A stretch of DNA of 64,000 nucleotides. It comes from Chachezhania sediminis (GTDB lineage Bacteria > Pseudomonadota > Alphaproteobacteria > Rhodobacterales > Rhodobacteraceae). Position 1 is the stretch's first letter, and the number at the start of each line of letters is the position of its first letter. The notes beneath the pieces were generated by a model. The model did not search any database. It had not been told where the DNA came from and saw only the letters and a list, made by a program, of their open reading frames with translations. Positions 19,192 to 26,538 of the stretch are shown piece after piece. The translations under genes were made by a program, and so were the position numbers. The stretch spans positions 434,001-498,000 of the forward strand of contig NZ_VOPH01000002.1 of assembly GCF_009765275.1 (NCBI RefSeq). Reading direction: 5' to 3'.

Positions 19192-19700
19192 TTGCCGGGC
19201 TGGGCTGTTCTTCCTGCCCGTCGTTGCCGGCATGCGTGGCTGTTCCGCATGGCAATACGGATCGGTCCCGGGGCGCCGACCTTGGGGGTTCGCCTCTTTC
19301 TCCCCTCCGCGGCACCGGCACTTGGCGGTGGCTCGCCATCTGGGCCGGCAGCGTGGATCGTTTCAGACCGATTGAATCTACCGGCAGCGCCTGCGGAACG
19401 GATCCGTCGGTCCGGCTTTGCGGCGTTTGGACGGGCCCAAGGACGCCCGGGTTCGGCAACCGGGACTGCCTTGATACCTGACGTGCGAAATCCTCCGGCG
19501 ACGGGGGGCATCGGATCGGGGGCGCCAGGACCCAACGCCTTGGCCCGTCGATGCGCGCAGGACCGGGAAATTCCGCCGCTGCACAACTGCAGTCCCGATT
19601 GCCCGGAAGCCGGCACAGGGTCCATACGCATTTGGCAGGCCATGGGAAGCCGGACACCGCTCTGATCCCCAAAGGGTTGACCCCGTGCGCCATGACTGCA
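19192..19700. other. Gene-free segment between petABC and the 7-bp array
   Basis: About 510 bp with no reading frame that looks coding on either strand. The open frames that cross it translate into low-complexity sequences rich in Gly, Pro, Arg and Cys, with no motif and no ribosome site. I see no terminator, tRNA or long inverted repeat in it. Together with the array and its right flank it makes up 778 bp without a gene, unusual for this densely packed window. Confidence 0.6.
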
Positions 19701-19829
19701 GTGCTCGGTGCTCGGTGCTCGGTGCTCGGTGCTCGGTGCTCGGTGCTCGGTGCTCGGTGCTCGGTGCTCGGTGCTCGGTGCTCGGTGCTCGGTGCTCGGT
19801 GCTCGGTGCTCGGTGCTCGGTGCTCGGTG
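19701..19829. repeat. Tandem array: 18 perfect copies of a 7-bp unit (GTGCTCG)
   Basis: The unit GTGCTCG is repeated 18 times without a single mismatch from 19701 to 19826, followed by a partial GTG before the sequence changes to TCCG. All three frames remain open through it on both strands because 7 is not a multiple of 3 and the unit has no stop. The array ends 83 bp from the fliP stop and lies downstream of both petC and fliP, so it is not in a promoter or a gene. It has no spacers and is not a CRISPR. Confidence 0.97.
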
Positions 19830-19911
19830 TCCGCCTTGTCTGGTTGTCCGGCCTGCGAGGCCTTTCGTCGTTTGCCTCCGCCCTGGGACTGACCCGGCTG
19901 TCGTGGCCACT

Positions 19912-20643
19912 CTACTGCAGGTAACTACGGACAAGTGCGCCGGCCACCAGGCTCCACCCATCGGCGATGACGAAGAAGGCCAGCTTGAACGGAAGAGATA
20001 CGATGGCGGGCGGAACCATCATCATTCCCATGGACATCAGGACCGCCGCCACGACCAGGTCAATGATCAGGAAGGGAAGGAAGACCAGAAACCCGACCTG
20101 GAAGGCGCGGGCGATTTCGGACAGCATGAAGCTGGGCACAAGGACCGAAAGCGGTGCGTCCGGGGCAGGGGTTCCAACCGTCACATCCGGCCGCAGATCG
20201 GCCATCGAGGCGAATGTTTCCGCGTCGACCCGGGCTGCCATGAAAACCCGGAAGGGTCTCAGCGTCTCGATCACGGCCTCCTCAACCGCAATCCGCTCGG
20301 CGATCAGCGGGGAAATCCCGTTCTCCCACGCTGTCGTGAAAACCGGCGCCATCACGAAATAGGTCAGGAACAGCGCAAGGCTGACGATCAGCATGTTGGG
20401 TGGCGACTGCTGCAGCCCGATGGCCTGCCGCAAGATCGCCAGCACCGTCACGATGAACGGGAAACAGGTGATCATGATGGCCAGACCGGGGGCGAGGCTG
20501 AGCACCGTGACCATCGCGATCAGCTGAATGGCCCGGGCCGAGATGGATTGGCCATCCCCCAGCGACAGCGTCACGTCCTGTGCTGCGGCGGGCCCTGCAC
20601 CAAGCCCCAGCCACATGGCTCCGACGAAAAGGACCCAGATCAC
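19912..20643 (-). CDS. fliP: Flagellar export-gate protein FliP (start uncertain)
   Basis: FliP is a pore subunit of the flagellar type III export gate (FliPQR). The core motifs are complete: SISARAIQLIAMVTVLSLAPGL, MITCFPFIVTVLAILRQAIG, GLQQSPPNMLIVSLALFLTYF and GFLVFLPFLIIDLVVAAVLMSMGMMMV, followed by the final LPFKLAFFVIADGWSL. A hydrophobic signal-like segment ends at PAAAQ. The GTG at 20641-20643 would give the family's usual length (243 residues), but it has no ribosome site and leaves a signal peptide without positive charges. The frame stays open upstream to an ATG at 21132, just after fliN. FliP is the last gene of the fliF unit. Confidence 0.9.
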   Translation of the reverse strand: MIWVLFVGAMWLGLGAGPAAAQDVTLSLGDGQSISARAIQLIAMVTVLSLAPGLAIMITCFPFIVTVLAILRQAIGLQQSPPNMLIVSLALFLTYFVMAPVFTTAWENGISPLIAERIAVEEAVIETLRPFRVFMAARVDAETFASMADLRPDVTVGTPAPDAPLSVLVPSFMLSEIARAFQVGFLVFLPFLIIDLVVAAVLMSMGMMMVPPAIVSLPFKLAFFVIADGWSLVAGALVRSYLQ

Positions 20644-21132
20644 AATGAAAAGGTATCGGGCCCGGGGCTCCGGCGATCGACGATGAAGGGTCCGAAGCTG
20701 AGGAACCGACGCCGTGCCTGCGGCACGTCCAAACTGCCCGGTGCCATGGACCCGCCGGGCACCTGGTGTGCCTCCGGTCAAGGAAGCCCGGGCGAGATCT
20801 CGATCCTCCTTGACGGGCCCCTGCCGATAGCGCCCGATTTCTTGTATCAGCCGACCGTTGCCACGGCCGTGACACAACTGAGCGCCACTTATGAAGCGGT
20901 GCATGGGCCCGTCGTCCGGTCCGGGGATCGGGCGATCGGTCTGCCGGTTCCGGACCTGGCTTTCGATGCGGGACAGGGGGATTGTCAGCCCATCCCCCGG
21001 TTTTCGCGTCACCTGTATACTACCGACGCCGGGCGCAGTCGGACCGACGGGGTCCCGTCCCGCCCGGGCGCTGTCCGGCAGCGCCGGTCGGGCCTTGGCT
21101 CCCGAAGCCGGGCCATCGGCCGGGCCGGTCAT
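20644..21132 (-). other. Unassigned in-frame segment between fliN and fliP
   Basis: These 489 bp are open in the same frame as fliP and begin with an ATG one base after the fliN stop (TGAGATGA). Translated, they give about 163 residues that are Arg/Pro/Gly-rich, have no hydrophobic segment and match no flagellar protein I know; the place is where fliO sits in other bacteria, but no membrane helix is present in any of the three minus-strand frames. It could be an N-terminal extension of FliP, a decayed gene, or a long leader. Confidence 0.4.
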
Positions 21133-21133
21133 C

Positions 21134-21427
21134 TCAGCCCAGCCCGTTCTTCAGGTCCGCGATCTCTGTCAGGCGGACGCCCAGCTGGCCTTGCTGGTCG
21201 CCGTCCAGCTCTTCCAACTGGCCGCGGGCGACCAGCCGGTCGCCGACATACAGGTCCACCGGATCCTCGACCCGCTTGTCGAGTTTCAGGATCGCGTTCT
21301 CGCCCAGGTTGATCAGGTCGCGGATCAGGGGCCTTGCCTTGCCGACTGCCACCACGATCTCGATCGGGACAGAGACGAACGGGTTCGACGGTTCGCCGTC
21401 GCGCATCGGGCCGTCCTGGTCAGCCAT
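21134..21427 (-). CDS. fliN: Flagellar motor switch protein FliN
   Basis: A 97-residue SpoA-domain protein. The stretch VPIEIVVAVGKARPLIRDLINLGENAILKLDK is the FliN core, followed by DPVDLYVGDRLVARGQLEELDGQ-like strands and VRLTEI near the end. FliN forms the base of the C-ring with FliM and FliG and docks the FliH-FliI export ATPase. The start overlaps the upstream FliH-like gene by 8 bp. fliM and fliG are not in the window. Confidence 0.92.
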   Translation of the reverse strand: MADQDGPMRDGEPSNPFVSVPIEIVVAVGKARPLIRDLINLGENAILKLDKRVEDPVDLYVGDRLVARGQLEELDGDQQGQLGVRLTEIADLKNGLG

Positions 21428-22019
21428 GACGGATGTCCTCCTTGGTTTGATATATGAATGCGTCGACCGCGGCGCGGATGGCGTCCAGCACGCCGCTGCC
21501 GTCGATCTCGCGCCCGGTTTCGCCCAGCCTCAGGCTCGCCTGGCCCGGGGAAAGGGTGTCGTCCTCGGTCAGGGACAGGTCTTCATAGCCGTTGGCGTCC
21601 AAGACGGTGCGTATTGCATCGACCGAACCGGGGGGCACCGACAGGATCAGCGGCACGTCGGCCCGGGCGCGGGCCATGGAGGCCAGTTCCTCCACGATCT
21701 GGGGGCCAAGGGCCGCGGCCAATGCCTCGGGCAGGATCGTGTCGGTCAGGATCTCGAAGACCGGCTCGACCTTTTCCAGAAGCTGCTGCAGCGCGTCGTG
21801 GTACGAGAAGTTCAGCTTCTCGATCCCCTCGACCAGGTCTGCGGTCAGTTGCACCCCCTCCTTCGACTTCGCGGAGATCGCGTCGTCCCAGCCGGCGGTA
21901 TAGCCCTTCTCGAACGCTTCCAGCCGGTGCTCTTCCAGGTCGACATCGCTCATCATGTGCAGCACGTCGTCATCCGATGCGGAGGAGGCGAAATCCTCAA
22001 GCAGGTGGGCAATGCTCAT
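21420..22019 (-). CDS. FliH-like flagellar assembly protein
   Basis: A 199-residue soluble protein between fliF and fliN. It has an acidic N-terminus, then FEKGYTAGWDDA (the Gly-spaced helix typical of FliH), a helical middle, and a C-terminal domain with LILSVPPGSVDAIRTVL and LSPGQASLRLG...EIDGSG, which resembles the V-ATPase E-subunit-like domain of FliH. FliH would regulate the export ATPase FliI, which is encoded 17 kb away. The start overlaps the fliF stop by 1 bp. The assignment rests on pattern and position; sequence identity to enteric FliH is low. Confidence 0.72.
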   Translation of the reverse strand: MSIAHLLEDFASSASDDDVLHMMSDVDLEEHRLEAFEKGYTAGWDDAISAKSKEGVQLTADLVEGIEKLNFSYHDALQQLLEKVEPVFEILTDTILPEALAAALGPQIVEELASMARARADVPLILSVPPGSVDAIRTVLDANGYEDLSLTEDDTLSPGQASLRLGETGREIDGSGVLDAIRAAVDAFIYQTKEDIRHG

Positions 22020-23641
22020 CAGGCCTTCTCCTTGCTTTCCTGAAGCCAGCTGCGGAGGATCTCGACCGTCTCCTCCTGCTTTTCGCCGATCAGTTCGCGG
22101 AGCTGGTCGACAGGTATCTCGTCGACCGGATCGTCGCCCTGGGCATTGGCCAGCATCATTGCCGGATCGGCGGTGCCGAAGCCGCTCGTCAGGCCGTCAC
22201 CCATCGGCTGGAAGGCCGGGGCGATGTCGAAGCCCGGTAATTCCGGCAAGCCGCCAAGACCGCCGCCCATGTCGTTGTCGCCCCCCAGCGGCCCGTCGCC
22301 CATCGGCGCCGCCGAGGCCAGGATCGGCCGCACGACGAAGAGACCCAGCAATAGGGCCACGATTCCCAGGACCGCCAGCTGCAGCACCGCGCCAACGTCG
22401 ATGTGAATGCTGTCTAGGAAACCGGGCACCGCAAGCGTGCCTGCAGGTTCGATGGCCGCAAGATCCATCGACTTCAGCGTGATCACGTCGCCTCTTTCCG
22501 CGTCGAATCCAACGGCCGAGGCGACGAGTTCGCGCAGCGACTCCAGTTCCTCTGTCGGGCGAGGTTCGAAGGCTGCAATCGCGCCCGCCGCACCCGGGAT
22601 CCCGTTGACCAGCACCGCCACGGTCAGTCGCTTGACCGCGCCCGGGACGCGGCGGATCTCTCGCTCCGTCTCGGACACCTCGTAATTGATCCGTTCCCGG
22701 GTCGAGGTGCCGGATGATTTCGATTCCCCGCCATTGGCGCCCTGTCCGTCCGGCAGGTTCGACGCGACGGTGACGTCGGAATTCTGGTTGGTGGAGGTGT
22801 CGCTGCTTTCCTCGGTATCGGTGCTGATCGCGACCCGGCCCTCCGGGTCGAAGCTGCGCTGGCGGATCGTCTCTGCCTCGGTATTTGTATCGACGCTGAC
22901 CTCGACCACGGCATTGCCACGGCCGACGCGCGCCTCCACCAGGCGCAGCACGCGTTCGCGCAGAACCTCGGCCCGGGCTTCGGCCGTGGTGCCGGCGGTC
23001 GATTCGTCGTTGGTGCCGACGACCGTGCCGTTCGCATCGATCACTGCCACGTCGTCGACGGCCAGCCCGGCCACGGCCGAGGCCACCAGATAGCGCAACG
23101 CATTGGCCTGATCGGCCGTCAGCGTGGTTCCCGTCGGCACGACGGACACCGACGCCGTGGGTTCGGCCCCGCGCAAGAACGGGCTGGACTGCGGATTTGC
23201 GATATGAACCCGCGCCTGGCCGATATGCGGGCTGGCCACGATGGTGCGGGCCAGCTCCCCTTCCTTCGCGCGCCAGTAGGCGGCGTCGAACATCTGCGAG
23301 GTGGTGCCGAACCCGCTGAGGGCATCGAGCAGTTCGTAGCCCTTGCCCCCGGTCGCCGGCAGCCCCTCGCCGGCTAGGGACATCCTAAGGCTGTCGCGGT
23401 CGCTGCCCGGCACGAAGATCGAAGAGCCCCGTACCTCGTAGGCGACGTTCCGGGCCTCCAGTTCGCGAATCACGTCCGCCGCGGCAGAGCTTTCCAGCCC
23501 GGCATATAGAAGCCGCATCGTCGGCGCGGTTGCGACGCGCGACATGAAGACCACGGCCGCCACGATGGCCAAGGCGGCCAGCACGACGCTGACTTGCTTG
23601 CGTGTATCGAGCCCGGCCCAGACAGTTGCGATCTGCTGCAC
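22019..23641 (-). CDS. fliF: Flagellar M-ring protein FliF
   Basis: FliF builds the MS-ring in the inner membrane. Two transmembrane helices are seen: near the N-terminus (VVLAALAIVAAVVFMSRVA) and near the C-terminus (VLQLAVLGIVALLLGLFVV). The ring-building domains include YAGLESSAAADVIRELEARN and VHIANPQSSPFLRGAEPTASV. I place the start at the GTG at 23639-23641 because GGAGG lies 5 bp upstream and homologues begin with a similar QQ..VW..LD; an upstream ATG at 23707 has no ribosome site and falls inside a probable regulator site. This gives 540 residues. It opens the fliF-fliH-fliN-fliP unit. Confidence 0.94.
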   Translation of the reverse strand: MQQIATVWAGLDTRKQVSVVLAALAIVAAVVFMSRVATAPTMRLLYAGLESSAAADVIRELEARNVAYEVRGSSIFVPGSDRDSLRMSLAGEGLPATGGKGYELLDALSGFGTTSQMFDAAYWRAKEGELARTIVASPHIGQARVHIANPQSSPFLRGAEPTASVSVVPTGTTLTADQANALRYLVASAVAGLAVDDVAVIDANGTVVGTNDESTAGTTAEARAEVLRERVLRLVEARVGRGNAVVEVSVDTNTEAETIRQRSFDPEGRVAISTDTEESSDTSTNQNSDVTVASNLPDGQGANGGESKSSGTSTRERINYEVSETEREIRRVPGAVKRLTVAVLVNGIPGAAGAIAAFEPRPTEELESLRELVASAVGFDAERGDVITLKSMDLAAIEPAGTLAVPGFLDSIHIDVGAVLQLAVLGIVALLLGLFVVRPILASAAPMGDGPLGGDNDMGGGLGGLPELPGFDIAPAFQPMGDGLTSGFGTADPAMMLANAQGDDPVDEIPVDQLRELIGEKQEETVEILRSWLQESKEKA

Positions 23642-23700
23642 GACATCCTCCGAAGCGCCGCCGTTCTGCGCGGCACGGAAACGAACATCGCGGGTTTGAC

Positions 23701-23715
23701 TTAACATTCGGTTAG
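23701..23715. promoter_or_regulatory. Probable CtrA-binding site between fliF and fliL
   Basis: TTAA-N7-TTAG, followed by G, is one base from the CtrA full-site consensus TTAA-N7-TTAAC. It lies in the 119-bp divergent region between the fliF start and the fliL start, so it could control both units. CtrA activates flagellar genes in several Rhodobacterales. Confidence 0.6.
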
Positions 23716-23760
23716 GTCTGCCCGGTTAGAAAGGCATCGGTCGCAGAAACGGGACGAACG

Positions 23761-24261
23761 ATGTCGGACGCAACTGCAGAAATGGCAGAACCCTCTGAAG
23801 AGAAGGGCAAATCCGGAAAGATGAAGTTGATCCTCGGGGTCGTCCTGGCGCTTGTCGGGGCCGGCGGGGGATTCTTCGCGACGCAGATGGGTCTGATTCC
23901 CTCAGGCAGCTCCGCCCCGCACGAGGAAGCGGCACCCGTCTTCCAGGGAGAGGACCTTTCCGGCATCGCCTTTGTCGAGATGGAGCCGATCGTGATCTCG
24001 GTCTCGATGGGCGGCCGGTCGCGTCACCTGCGGTTCCGTGCCCAGCTGGAAGTGCCCGCCGGGGCCGAGGCCGATGTCGTCAAGGTCATGCCGCGGATCG
24101 TCGATGTTCTGAATGGCTATCTGCGCGCACTGGAAGTCAGCGATCTGGAACATCCGGCGGTGCTGCCCCGCATGCGGGCGCAAATCCTGCGTCGAATCCA
24201 GATCGTTGTCGGCAAGGAGCGGGTGCGCGACCTGCTGATCATGGACTTCGTGCTGAGCTAG
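23761..24261 (+). CDS. fliL: Flagellar basal body-associated protein FliL (copy 1)
   Basis: A 166-residue inner-membrane protein: a short cytoplasmic Glu/Lys-rich tail, one transmembrane helix (LILGVVLALVGAGGGFFATQ) and a periplasmic domain with VEMEPIVISV, LRFRAQLEVP and the ending VRDLLIMDFVLS. FliL surrounds the stator in other bacteria and supports motor torque. It is the first gene of the fliL-to-motA unit; an AGGAGG site for the next gene overlaps its stop region. A second, more divergent FliL is encoded at 34337-34900. Confidence 0.9.
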   Translation: MSDATAEMAEPSEEKGKSGKMKLILGVVLALVGAGGGFFATQMGLIPSGSSAPHEEAAPVFQGEDLSGIAFVEMEPIVISVSMGGRSRHLRFRAQLEVPAGAEADVVKVMPRIVDVLNGYLRALEVSDLEHPAVLPRMRAQILRRIQIVVGKERVRDLLIMDFVLS

Positions 24262-24270
24262 GAGGCTTTG

Positions 24271-24906
24271 ATGGAACTGGTGGCTGACATATTGCTGGTG
24301 GCCGGTGCGCTGGGGGCGGGGTTCTATTGCTATTTCCTGGCCCAGCGGTTGAACCGGTTCAACGACCTCGAGAAGGGTGTCGGCGGCGCGGTTGCGGTCC
24401 TGTCGACCCAGGTCGATCACCTCAGCAAGGCGCTGGAGGCTGCGCAGTCCACCTCGGAAGGATCAAGCGCTGCGCTGGAGGCGTTGACGGAACGTGCCGA
24501 ATCAGTGGCGCAGCGCCTGGAACTGATGATGGCCTCGATGCACGACATGCCGCTGCCGGAGACCGCCGACCCGCAGCCGGCTGTCCCGCCTTCCCCGCCG
24601 CAGAGTGCTGCTCCGGCCGTCGCGCCGCGGCATGCCGCACAGGCTGCGGCCCCGTTTGCGGCTCAAACTGCTTCCCACACTGCGGCCCAGCCTTTTGCCG
24701 AAGCCTCTGTGCCCGCGCCAGCGGCTCCGGCGCCTTCCATGGCGGCCACGCCCGGGGAGTTGAGGCCAACCACGCCCGACCCAGATCCATATCCTGTGGC
24801 GGAACCGGATCCGCCACAACCTTTCCGCGCAGAGGAACCGATGGTCGAGGCATCGGGTCCGATGTTCATCCGCCATGACCGCTCGGCACGAAGGGCTGCA
24901 CAATGA
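24271..24906 (+). CDS. Membrane-anchored coiled-coil protein of the flagellar cluster (DUF6468-like)
   Basis: A 211-residue protein with one N-terminal transmembrane helix (ILLVAGALGAGFYCYFLAQ), a coiled-coil region to about residue 95 (RLNRFNDLEKG, VDHLSKALEAAQ, ALTERAESVAQRLELMM) and a long Pro/Ala-rich tail that is probably disordered. Position between fliL and a MotE-like gene and the helix-plus-coil layout fit the DUF6468 proteins of alphaproteobacterial flagellar clusters, but I cannot confirm the family. The ATG at 24271 has a perfect AGGAGG 5 bp upstream. The stop overlaps the next gene by 4 bp. Confidence 0.7.
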   Translation: MELVADILLVAGALGAGFYCYFLAQRLNRFNDLEKGVGGAVAVLSTQVDHLSKALEAAQSTSEGSSAALEALTERAESVAQRLELMMASMHDMPLPETADPQPAVPPSPPQSAAPAVAPRHAAQAAAPFAAQTASHTAAQPFAEASVPAPAAPAPSMAATPGELRPTTPDPDPYPVAEPDPPQPFRAEEPMVEASGPMFIRHDRSARRAAQ

Positions 24907-25595
24907 AGATCAAGGTGAAACGCGCGCCTGGGTCAGCCGCGAAGCCGGCCAAGGCGGCAGGCAGGGCCGGAAAGAAGCGCCGCAAGGCCGCAACCGGGAC
25001 ACGCCGCGGTGCCCTGGTCCTGTTGTCGGCGCTGCTCGTCGCCTCGGCCCTGATCCGGATCGGGATCGAGGCCGGGCCGGCGCTGGCGGAAGCGACGTCG
25101 TCCTCCCACGCGGCCGATCAGGGCGCCTCGGAGCACGGGGCGGCCGGATCGGACAACGGGGATGGCCATGGCGACGCCCGCACGGCGGACGACCTCGCGC
25201 CCATGATCCAGGCGCTTCAGGCCCGGGAACACGCGCTGGATTCGCGGGAACGCCAGATCGAGGATCGGATGAAGGCACTTGCCATCGCCGAACGTTCGGT
25301 CCGCGAAAAGATCGCCGCGATGCAGGAGGCCGAGGCACGGCTGAATTCCAGCCTCGCCATGGCGGAAGCCGGGGCTGAAGACGACGTGGCGCGGCTGACA
25401 TCGGTCTACGAACGGATGAAGCCCAAGCAATCGGCCGAGCTTTTCTCGCAGATGGATCCGGAATTCGCGGCAGGATTCCTGGCGCGGATGAAGCCCGAAG
25501 CTGCGGCGAGCATCCTGGCGGGGATGGAGCCGCAGACCGCCTACACGATCAGTGTCGTCCTGGCGGGTCGCAACGCCCGCGCTCCGGCCCAGTAG
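24903..25595 (+). CDS. MotE-like flagellar protein (MgtE-N-type domain)
   Basis: A 230-residue protein with a Lys/Arg-rich cytoplasmic tail, one transmembrane helix (GALVLLSALLVASALIRIG), a periplasmic coiled coil (about residues 95-150, ALDSRERQIEDRMKAL) and a C-terminal helical repeat LTSVYERMKPKQSAELFSQM...AAGFLARMKPEAAASILAGM. The last part resembles the MgtE N-terminal-like domain found in MotE, which in Sinorhizobium acts as a periplasmic chaperone for MotC. The ATG overlaps the preceding stop by 4 bp. motA lies 73 bp downstream. Confidence 0.78.
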   Translation: MKIKVKRAPGSAAKPAKAAGRAGKKRRKAATGTRRGALVLLSALLVASALIRIGIEAGPALAEATSSSHAADQGASEHGAAGSDNGDGHGDARTADDLAPMIQALQAREHALDSRERQIEDRMKALAIAERSVREKIAAMQEAEARLNSSLAMAEAGAEDDVARLTSVYERMKPKQSAELFSQMDPEFAAGFLARMKPEAAASILAGMEPQTAYTISVVLAGRNARAPAQ

Positions 25596-25668
25596 GTCCC
25601 GGGCAGTGAGCCTTTTTTAAGCGATTCTGCTGCACTGTCGCGGCAGAGCAATCTGGAGAACCTGACGC

Positions 25669-26538
25669 ATGGTCGGTCTGATCGGCATAGTCGTGATCTT
25701 CGCGATGGTTTTCGGCGGCTACATCCTGGCCGGCGGAAAGCTCGGGATCATCCTGAAATCCCTGCCGTTCGAGATGATGATGATCGGGGGCGCCGCCATC
25801 GGTGCCTTCCTGATCTCGAACGAGATGTCGGCGGTCATCCATACGCTGAAGGATATCGGCAAGGTCTTCAAGGGCCCGAAGTGGAAGCATGACGACTACC
25901 GCGACCTGCTGTGCCTGCTGTTCTCGCTGATCCGCCTGGCCAAGCAGAACCAGGTCGAGGTGGAAAGGCATATCGAGGCGCCGAACGAATCCGAACTGTT
26001 CTCGAAATACCCCAAAATCCAGGCCGACAAGGAGGCCATCGCCATCATCTGCGACACGATGCGCTCGGCTGCCATGAACTATGACGATCCGCACCAGGTG
26101 GAGGAAGTTCTGGAAAAGCGGATGGAGGCGGCACTGCATCACGCCATGCATTCCAGCCATGCGCTGCAGACGGTCGCCGATGGCCTGCCGGCCCTTGGGA
26201 TCGTGGCGGCCGTGTTGGGCGTAATCAAGACCATGGGCTCTATCGACCAGCCGCCCGAGGTTCTGGGCAAGATGATCGGCGGCGCGCTGGTGGGAACGTT
26301 CCTTGGCGTGTTCCTGGCCTACGGGCTGGTCGGTCCCTTTGCCGCGAAGCTGAAGACCGTGATCGACGAGGACGCACATTTCTACCAGCTCATCCGCGAG
26401 GTGCTGGTGGCCAACCTGCATAACCACGCGCCCGCCATCTGTATCGAGGTGGGCCGCCAGAACACGCCGGCGCACATGCGCCCCGGCTTCTCCGATCTGG
26501 AGGAGGCGCTGAAGGCGCTGAAGCAGGACGCGGCATGA
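25669..26538 (+). CDS. motA: Flagellar motor stator protein MotA
   Basis: MotA and MotB form the stator that converts ion flow into rotation. The 289-residue protein has four membrane segments: the first two at residues 1-45 (GLIGIVVIFAMVFGGYILAGG), the last two around LPALGIVAAVLGVIKTMG and GALVGTFLGVFLAYGLVGP. The cytoplasmic loop between them carries the rotor-facing charged residues (CDTMRSAAMNYDDPHQVEEV). Naming it the proton type is family-based. The GGAG site is 10 bp upstream of the ATG. Its stop overlaps the start of the following 800-residue gene; motB is not in the window. Confidence 0.95.
   Translation: MVGLIGIVVIFAMVFGGYILAGGKLGIILKSLPFEMMMIGGAAIGAFLISNEMSAVIHTLKDIGKVFKGPKWKHDDYRDLLCLLFSLIRLAKQNQVEVERHIEAPNESELFSKYPKIQADKEAIAIICDTMRSAAMNYDDPHQVEEVLEKRMEAALHHAMHSSHALQTVADGLPALGIVAAVLGVIKTMGSIDQPPEVLGKMIGGALVGTFLGVFLAYGLVGPFAAKLKTVIDEDAHFYQLIREVLVANLHNHAPAICIEVGRQNTPAHMRPGFSDLEEALKALKQDAA

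Noticed and set aside
19701-19829. CRISPR array
   Set aside because: The unit is 7 bp with no spacers and no cas genes are nearby; it is a simple tandem repeat.
19551-20361. Protein-coding genes running through the heptamer array on both strands
   Set aside because: The unit contains no stop and has a length of 7, so all frames stay open; the products are repeats of LGARCSV-like or EHRAPST-like residues without ribosome site or homology.
20644-21132. fliO in the gap between fliN and fliP
   Set aside because: None of the three minus-strand frames encodes a membrane helix, which FliO must have.
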